Positions 1 to 6,678 are shown, counted from the first letter of the stretch. The stretch: 7,982 bases of DNA from an uncultured Intrasporangium sp. (GCA_937873285.1 CALMNV010000134.1:1-7982), one strand, 5' to 3'. The notes: generated by a model from the letters alone, not told the origin. A program made the numbers and translations.

Positions 1-1
1 C

Positions 2-622
2 ATCGGCTTCGCCGGAGCCCCGTTCACCCTCGCCTCCTACCTCGTCGAGGGCGGCCCCTCGAAGCACCACGAGAAGACCAAGGCGCTCATGCACGGTGAT
101 CCCGAGCTGTGGAACGCCCTCTGCGGCAGGCTTGCCCAGATCGCCGGGGCCTTCCTGCGCGTGCAGGCAGAGGCTGGTGCGAGCGTCGTGCAGCTCTTCG
201 ACTCCTGGGTGGGTGCGCTCTCGCGGGCGGACTACGCGGCATACGTGCAACGCCACTCGGCCGCAGCCCTCGCCGCGGTGGCCGACCTCGACGTCCCGAC
301 CATCCACTTCGGGGTGGGCACCGGTGAGCTGCTCGACCTCATGGGAGAGGCGGGAGCCGACGTCGTCGGCGTGGACTACCGGGTGAGCCTCGCCGACGCG
401 ACGAGGCGGCTCGGGCCGACGTATGCCGTGCAGGGCAACCTCGACCCGGCCCTGCTCTTCGCGCCGTGGCCGGTCATCGAGCGGCGGGTCCGCGAGATCG
501 TCGAGGAGGGCCGGCAGGTGCCGGGGCACATCTTCAACCTCGGGCACGGCGTGCTTCCCGCAGTCGACCCGGAGGTGCTGACCCGGGTCACGCAGCTCGT
601 CCACGAGGTGTCGGCTCGCTGA
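2..622 (+). CDS. hemE: Uroporphyrinogen decarboxylase HemE, 3' part (5' end outside window)
   Basis: This is the C-terminal 206 residues of uroporphyrinogen III decarboxylase, a cytosolic enzyme that removes four carboxyl groups to give coproporphyrinogen III. The family is usually about 350 residues, so the first ~40% lies left of the window. The open frame runs from base 2 with no start needed. Family motifs appear in order: [17 protein letters not shown] near the cut edge, whose Tyr aligns with the active-site Tyr164 of human [37 protein letters not shown]; and the C-terminal [10 protein letters not shown], which carries the conserved His. An internal ATG at 89 is only a methionine within the domain, not the start. 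The TGA stop shares one base with the ATG of the murJ-like gene, so the two are probably translationally coupled. The identification is firm. Confidence 0.97.
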   Translation: MGFAGAPFTLASYLVEGGPSKHHEKTKALMHGDPELWNALCGRLAQIAGAFLRVQAEAGASVVQLFDSWVGALSRADYAAYVQRHSAAALAAVADLDVPTIHFGVGTGELLDLMGEAGADVVGVDYRVSLADATRRLGPTYAVQGNLDPALLFAPWPVIERRVREIVEEGRQVPGHIFNLGHGVLPAVDPEVLTRVTQLVHEVSAR

Positions 623-2316
623 TGGCGGCGCCGTCGCTGGCGAGGTCCAGCCTGACGATGGTCAGCGGGTCTTTCGCCTCGCGGCTGCTCGGCACGATCC
701 GGGCGGGGCTGCTCACCGCGATCATCGGCGCGCAGGCTGCCGGCGACGCGTTCTCGCTGGCGAACACGCTGCCCAACGTGCTCTACGTCCTTGCGGCGGG
801 AGGCATCCTCAACGCCGTGCTCATCCCGGCCCTGTCCCGAGCGATGAAGCTGGAGGACGGGGGGCGCGAGTTCACCGACCGGGTCGTCACGGTGGCGGTC
901 ACGGCCATGCTGGCGCTCACCGTCGTCGTCACGGCGGGGGCCGGCGTCTTCGTGTGGCTGCTGGCCGGAAGCCGCAGCCCTGCCTTCCAGGACCTCGCGG
1001 TGGCCTTCGCCCTCATCTGCCTGCCGCAGGTCTTCTTCTACGGCCTGTTCGCGCTGCTGGGGCAGATCCTCAACGCCAAAGGGCGGTTCGGGGCCTTTGC
1101 GTGGGCGCCCTTCATGGCCAACGTCGTGGCGGTGGCGGGGCTGCTCATCTTCATTGTGCTCTTTCCGGCGCCGCGCCTGACGGGGGAGCGGGGCGAGTCC
1201 CTACCCCGCCCGCCCGAGCTGTGGAGCGGCCCGATGATCTGGCTCTTTGCCGGCTCGGCCACGCTCTCGGTCGTCGTGCAGGCGCTCTGGCTGCTCCCCG
1301 CCCTGCGCCGCACGGGCTTTACGTACCGACCCCGGTGGGGGCTGCGGGGCGTGGGGCTCGGCGGGGTCAGCCGACTGGCGCTGTGGGCCTTCGCCGGCCT
1401 GGCGGTCTCGCAGCTCGGGTTCTTCATCACCCAGGCGGCACTCAACCGCGCCGCGAGCCAGGGCTCACGCGACGACCCGGTGCTCGGGCCGGCGGTCTAC
1501 GCCATCGCCTTCACGATCTTCATGCTGCCGCACGCGTTCGTCACGGTGTCGATCATCACCGCCCTCTTTCCACGGCTGGCCCAAGCCGCTGCTGACGGAG
1601 ACCTTCCGCGGCTGAAGGCGGACTACCGGCGTGGGCTGGTGCTGCCGCTCGTCGCCAACGTGCCCGTCATGGTCTTCGTCATGGTCGCGGCCGAGCCCAT
1701 CGTCACCCTCCTCAACCCCGGGGTGGACCGACGCTCGCTGGGGGTGGCCGCTGCCGTGCTCGTCGTCATGATGCTGGGGATCGTGCCGTTCGGGATCGAC
1801 CTGCTGTCGTATCGGCTGCTCTTCGCCGAGGAGGACGGGCGATCCACCTTCCGGATGCAGGTGGCGCTGACGTCGGTGACCCTCCTGGCCGGTGTGCTCA
1901 CGCTCGTCCTGCAACCCCGGTGGGCGGTCGGGGTGCTCGCCTTTGGCCAGACGCTCGGCAACGTCGTCAGCTCCTCGATCGGCGTGTGGACGGTGCGCCG
2001 CAGGCTCGGCTCGCTCGGCCTGGCCCGGGTGCTGGACGCCGCCGCCCGCGTCGCCGTCGCCGCCACGGGTGCCGGGCTGCTCGCCTGGGGGGCGATGACG
2101 GTGCTCGCGCCTGTGCTGGCCGACCCCGACGGTCCCCGCGGCATGTCCGTCACGCAGCGGATCTTCACGAACGGCCTCGCCGTGGGGCTGCTCGGCCTGG
2201 TCTTCGGCGTCGTCTACCTCTTGCTCGCCCATGCCCTGCACGTGCGTGAGGTGCGCGAGATCGCCGATCTGGTGCGCCGCAGAGTGGGACGTACTCCGGT
2301 GACCGCGGCGCGCTGA
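622..2316 (+). CDS. murJ: MurJ/MviN-family lipid II flippase
   Basis: This 564-residue polytopic membrane protein belongs to the MurJ (MviN) branch of the MOP exporter superfamily, which flips lipid II across the cytoplasmic membrane for peptidoglycan synthesis. The frame is hydrophobic almost throughout, consistent with 13-14 membrane helices. The N-terminal signature is clear: RSSLTMVSGSFASRLLGTIR, then DAFSLANTLPN. Arg21, Arg27 and Asp42 match the functionally important Arg18, Arg24 and Asp39 of E. coli MurJ. The positions matching the E. coli Arg51-Arg52 pair are Tyr55-Val56. The ATG at 622 was chosen because it overlaps the hemE stop and keeps the conserved RSS segment before helix 1. 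An in-frame ATG at 466 lies inside hemE and is rejected. The Shine-Dalgarno is weak (GAGG at 605-608, 13 bases away), fitting coupling to hemE. Unlike mycobacterial MviN (Rv3910), there is no C-terminal kinase-like domain. Whether it is the only MurJ of the genome cannot be told. Confidence 0.93.
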   Translation: MAAPSLARSSLTMVSGSFASRLLGTIRAGLLTAIIGAQAAGDAFSLANTLPNVLYVLAAGGILNAVLIPALSRAMKLEDGGREFTDRVVTVAVTAMLALTVVVTAGAGVFVWLLAGSRSPAFQDLAVAFALICLPQVFFYGLFALLGQILNAKGRFGAFAWAPFMANVVAVAGLLIFIVLFPAPRLTGERGESLPRPPELWSGPMIWLFAGSATLSVVVQALWLLPALRRTGFTYRPRWGLRGVGLGGVSRLALWAFAGLAVSQLGFFITQAALNRAASQGSRDDPVLGPAVYAIAFTIFMLPHAFVTVSIITALFPRLAQAAADGDLPRLKADYRRGLVLPLVANVPVMVFVMVAAEPIVTLLNPGVDRRSLGVAAAVLVVMMLGIVPFGIDLLSYRLLFAEEDGRSTFRMQVALTSVTLLAGVLTLVLQPRWAVGVLAFGQTLGNVVSSSIGVWTVRRRLGSLGLARVLDAAARVAVAATGAGLLAWGAMTVLAPVLADPDGPRGMSVTQRIFTNGLAVGLLGLVFGVVYLLLAHALHVREVREIADLVRRRVGRTPVTAAR

Positions 2317-2321
2317 CCCTT

Positions 2322-2342
2322 GTCGAGTGGCCAGTTCCGCAC
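2322..2342 (+). repeat. Intergenic 21-bp repeat, copy 1 (direct)
   Basis: This 21-bp unit begins GTCGAGTGGCCAG and ends TTCCGCAC. It starts six bases after the murJ stop. It is identical to the copy at 2355-2375, with a 12-bp spacer (period 33), and 18 of its bases recur inverted at 2399-2416. The function is unknown. Its place between convergent genes suggests a dispersed intergenic element or part of a transcription end. Confidence 0.85.
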
Positions 2343-2354
2343 CGTGATCGAACG

Positions 2355-2375
2355 GTCGAGTGGCCAGTTCCGCAC
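2355..2375 (+). repeat. Intergenic 21-bp repeat, copy 2 (direct)
   Basis: This is a perfect second copy of the 21-bp unit at 2322-2342, in the same orientation. Its first 18 bases can pair with the inverted copy at 2399-2416, forming a long hairpin. Confidence 0.85.
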
Positions 2376-2398
2376 TGAAGGGGGGCCGGGTGCGTGCA

Positions 2399-2416
2399 CG
2401 GAACTGGCCACTCGAC
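2399..2416 (-). repeat. Intergenic repeat, copy 3 (inverted, 18 bp)
   Basis: CGGAACTGGCCACTCGAC is the exact reverse complement of the first 18 bases of the two direct copies. The remaining 3 bases of the unit do not fully match, so this copy is slightly diverged or shorter. It is followed directly by the G-run tract. Confidence 0.85.
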
Positions 2417-2417
2417 T

Positions 2418-2465
2418 GGAGGGAGGGTTGGGGGGTGGGGGTGGGGGTGGGGTGGGGGTGGCGGG
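2418..2465 (+). other. G-run tract with G-quadruplex potential
   Basis: The plus strand holds successive G runs: GGG, GGG, then runs of 6, 5, 5, 4 and 5 G separated by single T bases, ending in GGG after a C. Four or more runs of at least four G with one-base loops is an ideal parallel G-quadruplex pattern. It would be G-rich in any transcript reading out of murJ and C-rich in the 3' end of the DUF4349 transcript, whose stop codon lies five bases away. It may affect transcription end or stability; this is inference. Confidence 0.7.
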
Positions 2466-2469
2466 ACGT

Positions 2470-3486
2470 TCAGGGAGCGGTGGACACCGGCGGTGGCGTC
2501 CCGCGGCGGCGCCAGCCGCGGCGGCGCCAGCCGCGACGGGCGAGGGCGGCGGCGCCGAGCCCGATGAGGAGCCAGGGCAGCAGCACGGCCAGACCGGTCA
2601 CGATGACCCCGAGGGAGCCGAGCAGAGCCGACCAGGCCTCGCGCAAGGTGACGACGAAGCCGTTGGTCCCGCTTCCAACCGACGCCGAGCCCGCCCACAG
2701 CGTGAGCGTCACGTCGGAGGTGGTGGTGCGCCGGTCGAGCTCGGCGAGACGCTGCTGGAGCGAGTCGAGGTCGGCCTGCCGCCGGCTCAGCTCGCTCTCG
2801 AGCAGCACGATCTGCTGCAGGTCGGTGGCCTTGGCCAGCAACGCACGCACCCGCTCCACGCTGTCCCTCATGGGCGCGATCCGGGCCGAGGTGTCGACAT
2901 AGGCGTCGGTCACGTCCTCGGCCTGGCTGGTGCGGTAGGACACCGTGCCTAGCCCCGCCAGCTCGGTGAGCACAGCGTCGAGCTTGCCTGCGGGCACTCG
3001 GACGGTGATCCGCGCCTCGTCGACCGCAACGGGCGGTATGCCGCCTTCCTGGCTCGGGACCGGACGTGCACTACCAGCGGGAGCTGGCGCGGTGACGACG
3101 TTCTCGGCCGTCACCGTGCCCCCGGCGGCGGCCGCGATGGCGCGCGCCCTGCTGCTCGCCGCCGCGAGGTCCGGCACATGAAGGCCCAGCCAGGCGGAGC
3201 GGGCGATCTTGGCGGTGACGACCGCAGCGGCGGCTGGCGCTCCTGCCCTCCCCGCCGTCCCGAGCGTCGGTCCCGGGGCGGGCGTGCTCGCCGTCCCGGC
3301 CTCGGATGTGTCCGCGGCAGCCCGGCCCGAGGACGTCTCTCCCGTCGTGGAGGCGTTGACTCCGCGCTCCCGAAGCCCAAGGGGGACTGCGGCCGCCAGC
3401 AGCAGCAGGACGGCGACCAGGAGGAGCACGAGCCGGCGACGGTCGGCGGTCAGCGTTGGGCGGGGGAGGGGCCCGTCGACGGTCAT
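2470..3486 (-). CDS. DUF4349 domain-containing membrane-anchored protein
   Basis: This 338-residue protein of unknown function matches the DUF4349 layout. A hydrophobic N-terminal anchor (about residues 19-38, after RRR) has no lipobox Cys. A low-complexity Ala/Thr/Ser/Pro linker (44-90) follows. The DUF4349 core (about 93-265) contains DEARITVRVPAGKLD and EDVTDAYVDTSARI, then a helical coiled-coil-like stretch (205-255). A second membrane helix (about 285-316) precedes an Arg-rich tail. The bulk would lie outside the membrane between two anchors, with the tail in the cytosol. The start is supported by GGGAG six bases before the ATG. The tail contains a duplicated RRGWR unit encoded by a 15-bp tandem repeat. 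The gene is divergent from hemY and convergent with murJ. The family identification comes from motif recognition, not a search. Confidence 0.85.
   Translation of the reverse strand: MTVDGPLPRPTLTADRRRLVLLLVAVLLLLAAAVPLGLRERGVNASTTGETSSGRAAADTSEAGTASTPAPGPTLGTAGRAGAPAAAAVVTAKIARSAWLGLHVPDLAAASSRARAIAAAAGGTVTAENVVTAPAPAGSARPVPSQEGGIPPVAVDEARITVRVPAGKLDAVLTELAGLGTVSYRTSQAEDVTDAYVDTSARIAPMRDSVERVRALLAKATDLQQIVLLESELSRRQADLDSLQQRLAELDRRTTTSDVTLTLWAGSASVGSGTNGFVVTLREAWSALLGSLGVIVTGLAVLLPWLLIGLGAAALARRGWRRRGWRRRGTPPPVSTAP
2501..2530 (-). repeat. 15-bp perfect tandem repeat within the DUF4349 gene
   Basis: CCGCGGCGGCGCCAG occurs twice in tandem, followed by a diverged third partial unit (CCGCGACGGGCG). 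On the minus strand it encodes the repeated RRGWR motif (about residues 317-326) of the C-terminal cytosolic tail. Since 15 bp is five codons, copy number can change without a frameshift. Confidence 0.9.
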
Positions 3487-3602
3487 GGTGCACTCCCAGC
3501 AGTGGGTGAAGGCGACGGCCGCCGCGGATCGGCACCGCTCGCTACCGAATAGACACGATGGGGCCCGGATTCGTTGCCGCAGACGAGTGGCACAGTGGCG
3601 GC
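3487..3602. promoter_or_regulatory. Divergent intergenic region between DUF4349 gene and hemY
   Basis: This 116-bp spacer must carry the promoters of both divergent genes unless hemY is read from farther away. On the minus strand, GGGAG at 3493-3497 is a good Shine-Dalgarno for the DUF4349 gene. On the plus strand, TAGACA at 3550-3555 is a possible -10 box for hemY that would leave a leader of about 40 bases, but no convincing -35 box is present. The GC-rich word at 3556-3574 resembles one near the msrB start. No operator could be identified with confidence. Confidence 0.4.
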
Positions 3603-5027
3603 ATGGTCACACGCGTAGCGGTCGTCGGCGGCGGCATCACCGGCCTGTCGGCCGCCTGGGAGCTCGTCGGCTCCAGGTCTGCGGCGGAGGGCCCTGAGCT
3701 GGCGGTGACCGTGCTGGAGGGCTCGCCGGTCGTCGGCGGCAAGCTGCGGCTCGACACCGTCGCCGGGTCGCTCCTCGACGTCGGGGCGGAGTCGGTGCTG
3801 GCCCGTCGGCCGGAGGCGATGACCCTGATCGCCGAGCTCGGGCTCGGCGACCGCACCGTGCACCCCGCCCCGGTGTCCGCGAGCGTCATCTCCCGGGGGC
3901 GCCGCTGGCCGCTGCCCAAGGCGACGCTCATGGGGGTGCCGTCCGACCTCGACTCCGTGCGCGGCCTGCTGACCGACGCGGAGGTGTCCCGGCTCGCGGC
4001 CGAGGCGCTCACGCCACCGATCCACGGCGACGTGGCGGTGGGAGCCTTCGTCGAGGACCGCCTCGGAGCGGCGGTCACCGACAAGCTCGTCGAGCCGCTC
4101 CTTGCCGGCGTCTACGCCGGCCACGCCCGACACCTGTCTCTCGAGATGTCTGTCCCGGCGCTGCACGGCGCCGCCCGGGAGGGCCGGTCCCTCCTCGAGA
4201 CGGCGCGCGCAGCTGCGGCGGCCGCGGCGGACGGCCCCGCCGCCGGCACCCCCGTCTTCGCCTCCCTGCGTGGCGGCCTCGGCTCGCTGCCCAGCGTGCT
4301 GCGATCCCTGCTGGCGGACAGGGGGGCCGAGGTCCTGACCGGCCGGGCCGTGCGTCAGGTGCGCAGGACCTCCTCCGAGTACCTCGTCACCTCGGGGCCG
4401 ACGACGGAGCAGGTCGAGCGCCCCTTCGACGCCGTCGTCCTTGCGACGCCCGCGGCACCTGCCGCTCGACTGCTGCGCGGCGCGGCGCCCGCGGCCGCCG
4501 CGCTCCTGGCCACGGTGGAGTCGGCTTCCATGGCGATCATCACCCTCGCGCTGGACGGGCCGGTCGACGCGCTCGCCGGCAGCAGTGGCTTCCTCGTGCC
4601 CCCGACCGAGCCGCTGACGATAAAGGCGTCGACGTTCAGCAGCGTCAAGTGGCCGTGGCTGCGCGAGCGCGATCCGGACCGCACCTTCCTGCGGGCCTCG
4701 ATGGGGCGCCACCGCGAGGAGGCGACCCTGCAGCAGTCCGACGAGGCGCTGGTCGGCATCGCCCTCCGCGACCTCGCCACCGTCGTCGGGGCGCTGCCCG
4801 CGCCCGTCGGCGCGCACGTCCAGCGGTGGGGCGGGGGACTGCCGCAGTATGCCGTCGGCCACCGCGAGCTCGTGGCCCGAGCCCGGGCGGCGCTGCCCCC
4901 GGGGCTCGTCGTGGGCGGCGCGGCATACGACGGGGTGGGGATCCCCGCGTGCATCGGCTCCGGGCGCGCGGCAGCACGCGCCGTGCTGACCCGGCTGCCG
5001 GGACACCGTGCCCGCTTGCGAGGATGA
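3603..5027 (+). CDS. hemY: HemY-type coproporphyrinogen III oxidase (protoporphyrinogen oxidase family)
   Basis: This 474-residue FAD enzyme, also called CgoX or hemG in annotations, oxidises coproporphyrinogen III to coproporphyrin III using oxygen. The Rossmann dinucleotide fold opens the protein ([17 protein letters not shown], residues 5-21), with Glu39 at the end of the second strand where the FAD ribose binds. The family motif [12 protein letters not shown] (61-72) follows, then RWPLP and [10 protein letters not shown]. The C-terminal FAD-binding signature [18 protein letters not shown] lies at about 438-455. Length is normal. The ATG at 3603 starts just before the FAD motif; an in-frame ATG at 3558 would add 15 residues unlike the family. 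No strong ribosome binding site marks either choice. hemQ begins four bases after the stop, so the two form an operon. In Actinomycetota this family acts on coproporphyrinogen rather than protoporphyrinogen; that substrate choice is inferred from hemQ next door. Confidence 0.95.
   Translation: MVTRVAVVGGGITGLSAAWELVGSRSAAEGPELAVTVLEGSPVVGGKLRLDTVAGSLLDVGAESVLARRPEAMTLIAELGLGDRTVHPAPVSASVISRGRRWPLPKATLMGVPSDLDSVRGLLTDAEVSRLAAEALTPPIHGDVAVGAFVEDRLGAAVTDKLVEPLLAGVYAGHARHLSLEMSVPALHGAAREGRSLLETARAAAAAAADGPAAGTPVFASLRGGLGSLPSVLRSLLADRGAEVLTGRAVRQVRRTSSEYLVTSGPTTEQVERPFDAVVLATPAAPAARLLRGAAPAAAALLATVESASMAIITLALDGPVDALAGSSGFLVPPTEPLTIKASTFSSVKWPWLRERDPDRTFLRASMGRHREEATLQQSDEALVGIALRDLATVVGALPAPVGAHVQRWGGGLPQYAVGHRELVARARAALPPGLVVGGAAYDGVGIPACIGSGRAAARAVLTRLPGHRARLRG
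5021..5024 (+). promoter_or_regulatory. Ribosome binding site of hemQ inside the hemY stop region
   Basis: AGGA overlaps the last codons of hemY and lies seven bases before the hemQ ATG at 5032. It decides the hemQ start over the in-frame ATG at 5008, and it means hemQ translation begins where hemY translation ends, which favours matched output of the two enzymes. Confidence 0.7.
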
Positions 5028-5031
5028 AGGC

Positions 5032-5733
5032 ATGACTGAGCGACTGACGCCGACCCAGATGCGGGAGATCAACGACACCATCCGCTACTCGATGTGGTCG
5101 GTGTTCAGCGCTGCGGCGCCTCTCGGCGAGGACCGCGCGGCCGTGACCGCCGAGCTGCAGCAGCTGCTTGACACGCTTGCGTCCGAAGGTGTCACCGTGC
5201 GTGGGCTCTACGACGTGGCCGGCCTGCGCGGAGACGCCGACTTCATGGTCTGGTGGCACGCCGAGACGATCGAGGCCCTGCAGTCGGCCTACCACCGCCT
5301 GCTGCGCACCAGCCTCGGCGCGGCCCTCGAGCCGGTCTGGTCGTCTGCAGCCCTGCACCGGCCGGCCGAGTTCAACAAGAGCCACATCCCCGCCTTCATG
5401 GCCGACGAGGTGGCCCGAAAGTACGTCTGTGTCTACCCGTTCGTCCGCTCCTACGACTGGTACGTCCTGGAGGACGCCGACCGTCGCGACATGCTGCGCG
5501 AGCACGGGCAGATGGCCCGGGACTACCCCGACGTGCGCGCCAACACCATCGCCGCGTTCGCGTTGGGTGACTACGAGTGGCTGCTCGCGTTCGAGGCCGA
5601 CGAGCTGCACCGCATCGTCGACCTCATGCGAGAGCTGCGGGCCTCGCGCGCGCGGCTGCACGTCCGCGAGGAGGTGCCCTTCTTCACCGGGCCGCGCGTC
5701 GAGCCGGCGGAGCTGGTCGCGAGCCTGCGCTGA
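5032..5733 (+). CDS. hemQ: Coproheme decarboxylase HemQ (ChdC)
   Basis: This 233-residue protein of the chlorite dismutase structural family carries out the last step of the coproporphyrin-dependent pathway: peroxide-driven oxidative decarboxylation of two propionates of coprohaem to give haem b, in the cytosol. Key residues are visible: His158 in LREHG is the proximal iron ligand; Tyr135 in [11 protein letters not shown] is the catalytic radical tyrosine; His118 in NKSHIP matches the extra distal histidine of actinobacterial enzymes; Trp143 lies in YDWY. These match the numbering I recall for the Corynebacterium diphtheriae enzyme. The ATG at 5032 is preferred over 5008, which lies inside hemY; AGGA at 5021-5024 gives a seven-base spacing. 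It follows hemY by four bases. The protein ends 30 bp from the converging DUF1707 gene, with no clear terminator between them. Chlorite dismutase activity is unlikely. Confidence 0.96.
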   Translation: MTERLTPTQMREINDTIRYSMWSVFSAAAPLGEDRAAVTAELQQLLDTLASEGVTVRGLYDVAGLRGDADFMVWWHAETIEALQSAYHRLLRTSLGAALEPVWSSAALHRPAEFNKSHIPAFMADEVARKYVCVYPFVRSYDWYVLEDADRRDMLREHGQMARDYPDVRANTIAAFALGDYEWLLAFEADELHRIVDLMRELRASRARLHVREEVPFFTGPRVEPAELVASLR

Positions 5734-5763
5734 GCGACTGGCCCGCAAGAGGCATGCCGCTCG

Positions 5764-6141
5764 TCAGCACCGGCTGCCGCCGTTTCCCGACCGCAGGATG
5801 ATCGCGGCGGCGGGGATGAGGAGGAACCACCACCAGCGCCCGGTGGTGAAGAAGAGCAGAAGGGCGAGGAGCGGGAGCAGGCCGAGGACGGCCTCGCGCC
5901 AGCCACGCCCCGACTGGGTGGTCGCCACCGCCGAGCCGGGGCCGGCCACGACGGCGGGTCGGGTCGGCAGGTCGACGAAGAGCACGGCCAGGTCGGCTCG
6001 GGTGACGGCATCCATCGCCCTGCCGCGGCGATCCTCGTACTCCTCAGGGTCGAGGCGTCCCGCGCGGTAGTGCTCGTCGAGGAGCCGGATCGCCTCCGCG
6101 CGCTCGTCGGCGCTCAGCCGGTACTCCGGGTGCTCGACCAT
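5764..6141 (-). CDS. DUF1707 domain-containing small membrane protein
   Basis: This 125-residue protein has an N-terminal DUF1707 (SHOCT-like) domain, about residues 6-59: YRLSADERAEAIRLLDEHY, then AGRLDPEEYEDR and LFVDLP. A short linker leads to two adjacent hydrophobic segments (about 82-100 and 102-117) split by GRWWW, then a short polar tail ending in Cys. The fold is common in Actinomycetota, often as a domain joined to membrane or regulatory parts; its biochemical role is unknown. The start ATG has only a weak AGGTT upstream. It lies 45 bases downstream of msrB on the same strand and may be cotranscribed with it. It converges on hemQ with a 30-bp gap. I infer the domain faces the cytosol. 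Confidence 0.85.
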   Translation of the reverse strand: MVEHPEYRLSADERAEAIRLLDEHYRAGRLDPEEYEDRRGRAMDAVTRADLAVLFVDLPTRPAVVAGPGSAVATTQSGRGWREAVLGLLPLLALLLFFTTGRWWWFLLIPAAAIILRSGNGGSRC

Positions 6142-6186
6142 GCGCTCAACCTACTGCGGGAGGTGCCGGCCGAGAGAGCGGTTTGG

Positions 6187-6615
6187 TCAGGCGTCAGGGC
6201 TGAGCGTCACGCTGATGGAGTTGATGCAGTAGCGCTGGTCCGTGGGCGTGGGATACCCCTCGCCCTCGAAGACGTGGCCCAGATGCGAGCCGCACGAGGC
6301 GCACCGCACCTCGACCCGGCGCATGCCCAGCGACCGGTCCTCGATGTACTCCACTCGGTCCTCGGCCAGCGGCGAGTAGAAGGAGGGCCAGCCGCAGTGG
6401 GACTCGAACTTCGCATCGCTGCGGAACAGCTCGGCGCCGCAGCCGCGGCAGGCGTAGACGCCGGCCGTCTTCGTGTCGGTGTACTCCCCGCGGAACGGCG
6501 CCTCCGTGCCGGCCTCGCGCAGCACGTGGTACTCCTCGGGCGTGAGCCGCTGCCGCCACTCCTCCTGACTCCGCGAGACGGCATACGGGGTGCTGCGGGG
6601 GGTGGCGTCGCTCAT
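6187..6615 (-). CDS. msrB: Peptide-methionine (R)-S-oxide reductase MsrB
   Basis: This 142-residue cytosolic enzyme reduces the R form of methionine sulfoxide in proteins and is recycled by thioredoxin. All hallmarks are present: two CxxC pairs for structural zinc (Cys56/Cys59 and Cys105/Cys108), HCGWPSF (residues 73-79), the SHLGHVF histidines at 111 and 114, and the catalytic Cys130 in RYCINS. Cys74 before GWPSF is a candidate resolving cysteine. The N-terminal EEWRQRLTPEEYHVLREAGTE is also typical, and the length is normal. The start has GGGA and AGG just upstream. A 10-bp-stem hairpin ends ten bases before the ATG. The gene sits near hemQ, as msrB (Rv2674) does near hemQ and hemE in M. 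tuberculosis. A repair enzyme close to a peroxide-using haem pathway makes sense, though coregulation is not shown. Confidence 0.97.
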   Translation of the reverse strand: MSDATPRSTPYAVSRSQEEWRQRLTPEEYHVLREAGTEAPFRGEYTDTKTAGVYACRGCGAELFRSDAKFESHCGWPSFYSPLAEDRVEYIEDRSLGMRRVEVRCASCGSHLGHVFEGEGYPTPTDQRYCINSISVTLSPDA

Positions 6616-6625
6616 GCCTGTCCCA

Positions 6626-6658
6626 ACGCGACGGGGCCCGGGTTTGTGCCCGTCGCGT
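6626..6658 (-). terminator. Hairpin between nuclease gene and msrB
   Basis: ACGCGACGGG at 6626-6635 pairs perfectly with CCCGTCGCGT at 6649-6658, leaving a 13-base loop. It lies between the nuclease stop (6679) and the msrB ATG (6615), so it could end nuclease transcription in the minus direction. No T tract follows, which is common for GC-rich actinobacterial terminators. If transcription continues or starts inside, it would form a leader hairpin right beside the msrB ribosome binding site. Both readings remain open. Confidence 0.5.
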
Positions 6659-6678
6659 GCCGCCTGCCGGCAGACCCC

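Larger units (their letters stand above)
2355..2416. terminator. Possible bidirectional hairpin between convergent genes
   Basis: Copy 2 (2355-2372) and the inverted copy (2399-2416) form a perfect 18-bp stem with a 26-base loop. It sits between the murJ stop (2316) and the DUF4349 stop (2470), which face each other, so it could end transcription in both directions. There is no T tract on either side, so a classic intrinsic terminator is not supported. Copy 1 could compete for the same inverted partner. The stem is visible in the sequence; the terminator role is inferred. Confidence 0.45.

Noticed and set aside
466..621. In-frame upstream extension of murJ starting at ATG 466
   Set aside because: It lies wholly within hemE coding sequence, gives a Pro/Arg/Gly-rich non-membrane stretch unlike MurJ, and the ATG at 622 fits the family start.
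1465..2241. Minus-strand open frame opposite murJ, rich in His, Gln, Glu and Asp
   Set aside because: Composition is the typical antisense shadow of a hydrophobic membrane protein gene.
2322..2416. CRISPR-like array from the repeated 21-bp units
   Set aside because: Only two direct copies with a 12-bp spacer and one inverted copy; no cas genes; spacing far too short.
2320..2952. Plus-strand open frames through the repeat and G-run region
   Set aside because: Translation is Gly-rich low complexity and runs antisense to the supported DUF4349 gene.
3558..3602. Earlier in-frame ATG start for hemY
   Set aside because: It adds 15 residues before the FAD motif that do not resemble the family, and a possible -10 box lies directly before it, making this stretch more likely leader.
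3483..5081. Long minus-strand open frame opposite hemY (532 codons)
   Set aside because: It mirrors the GC-rich third-position pattern of hemY, has Gln/Arg/Gly-rich low-complexity translation and no family motifs.
4645..5748. Minus-strand open frame opposite the hemY end and hemQ
   Set aside because: It spans two well-supported genes on the other strand and has no recognisable domain.
5734..5763. Terminator between hemQ and the DUF1707 gene
   Set aside because: Only a five-base stem could be drawn, overlapping the hemQ stop codon; too weak to call.
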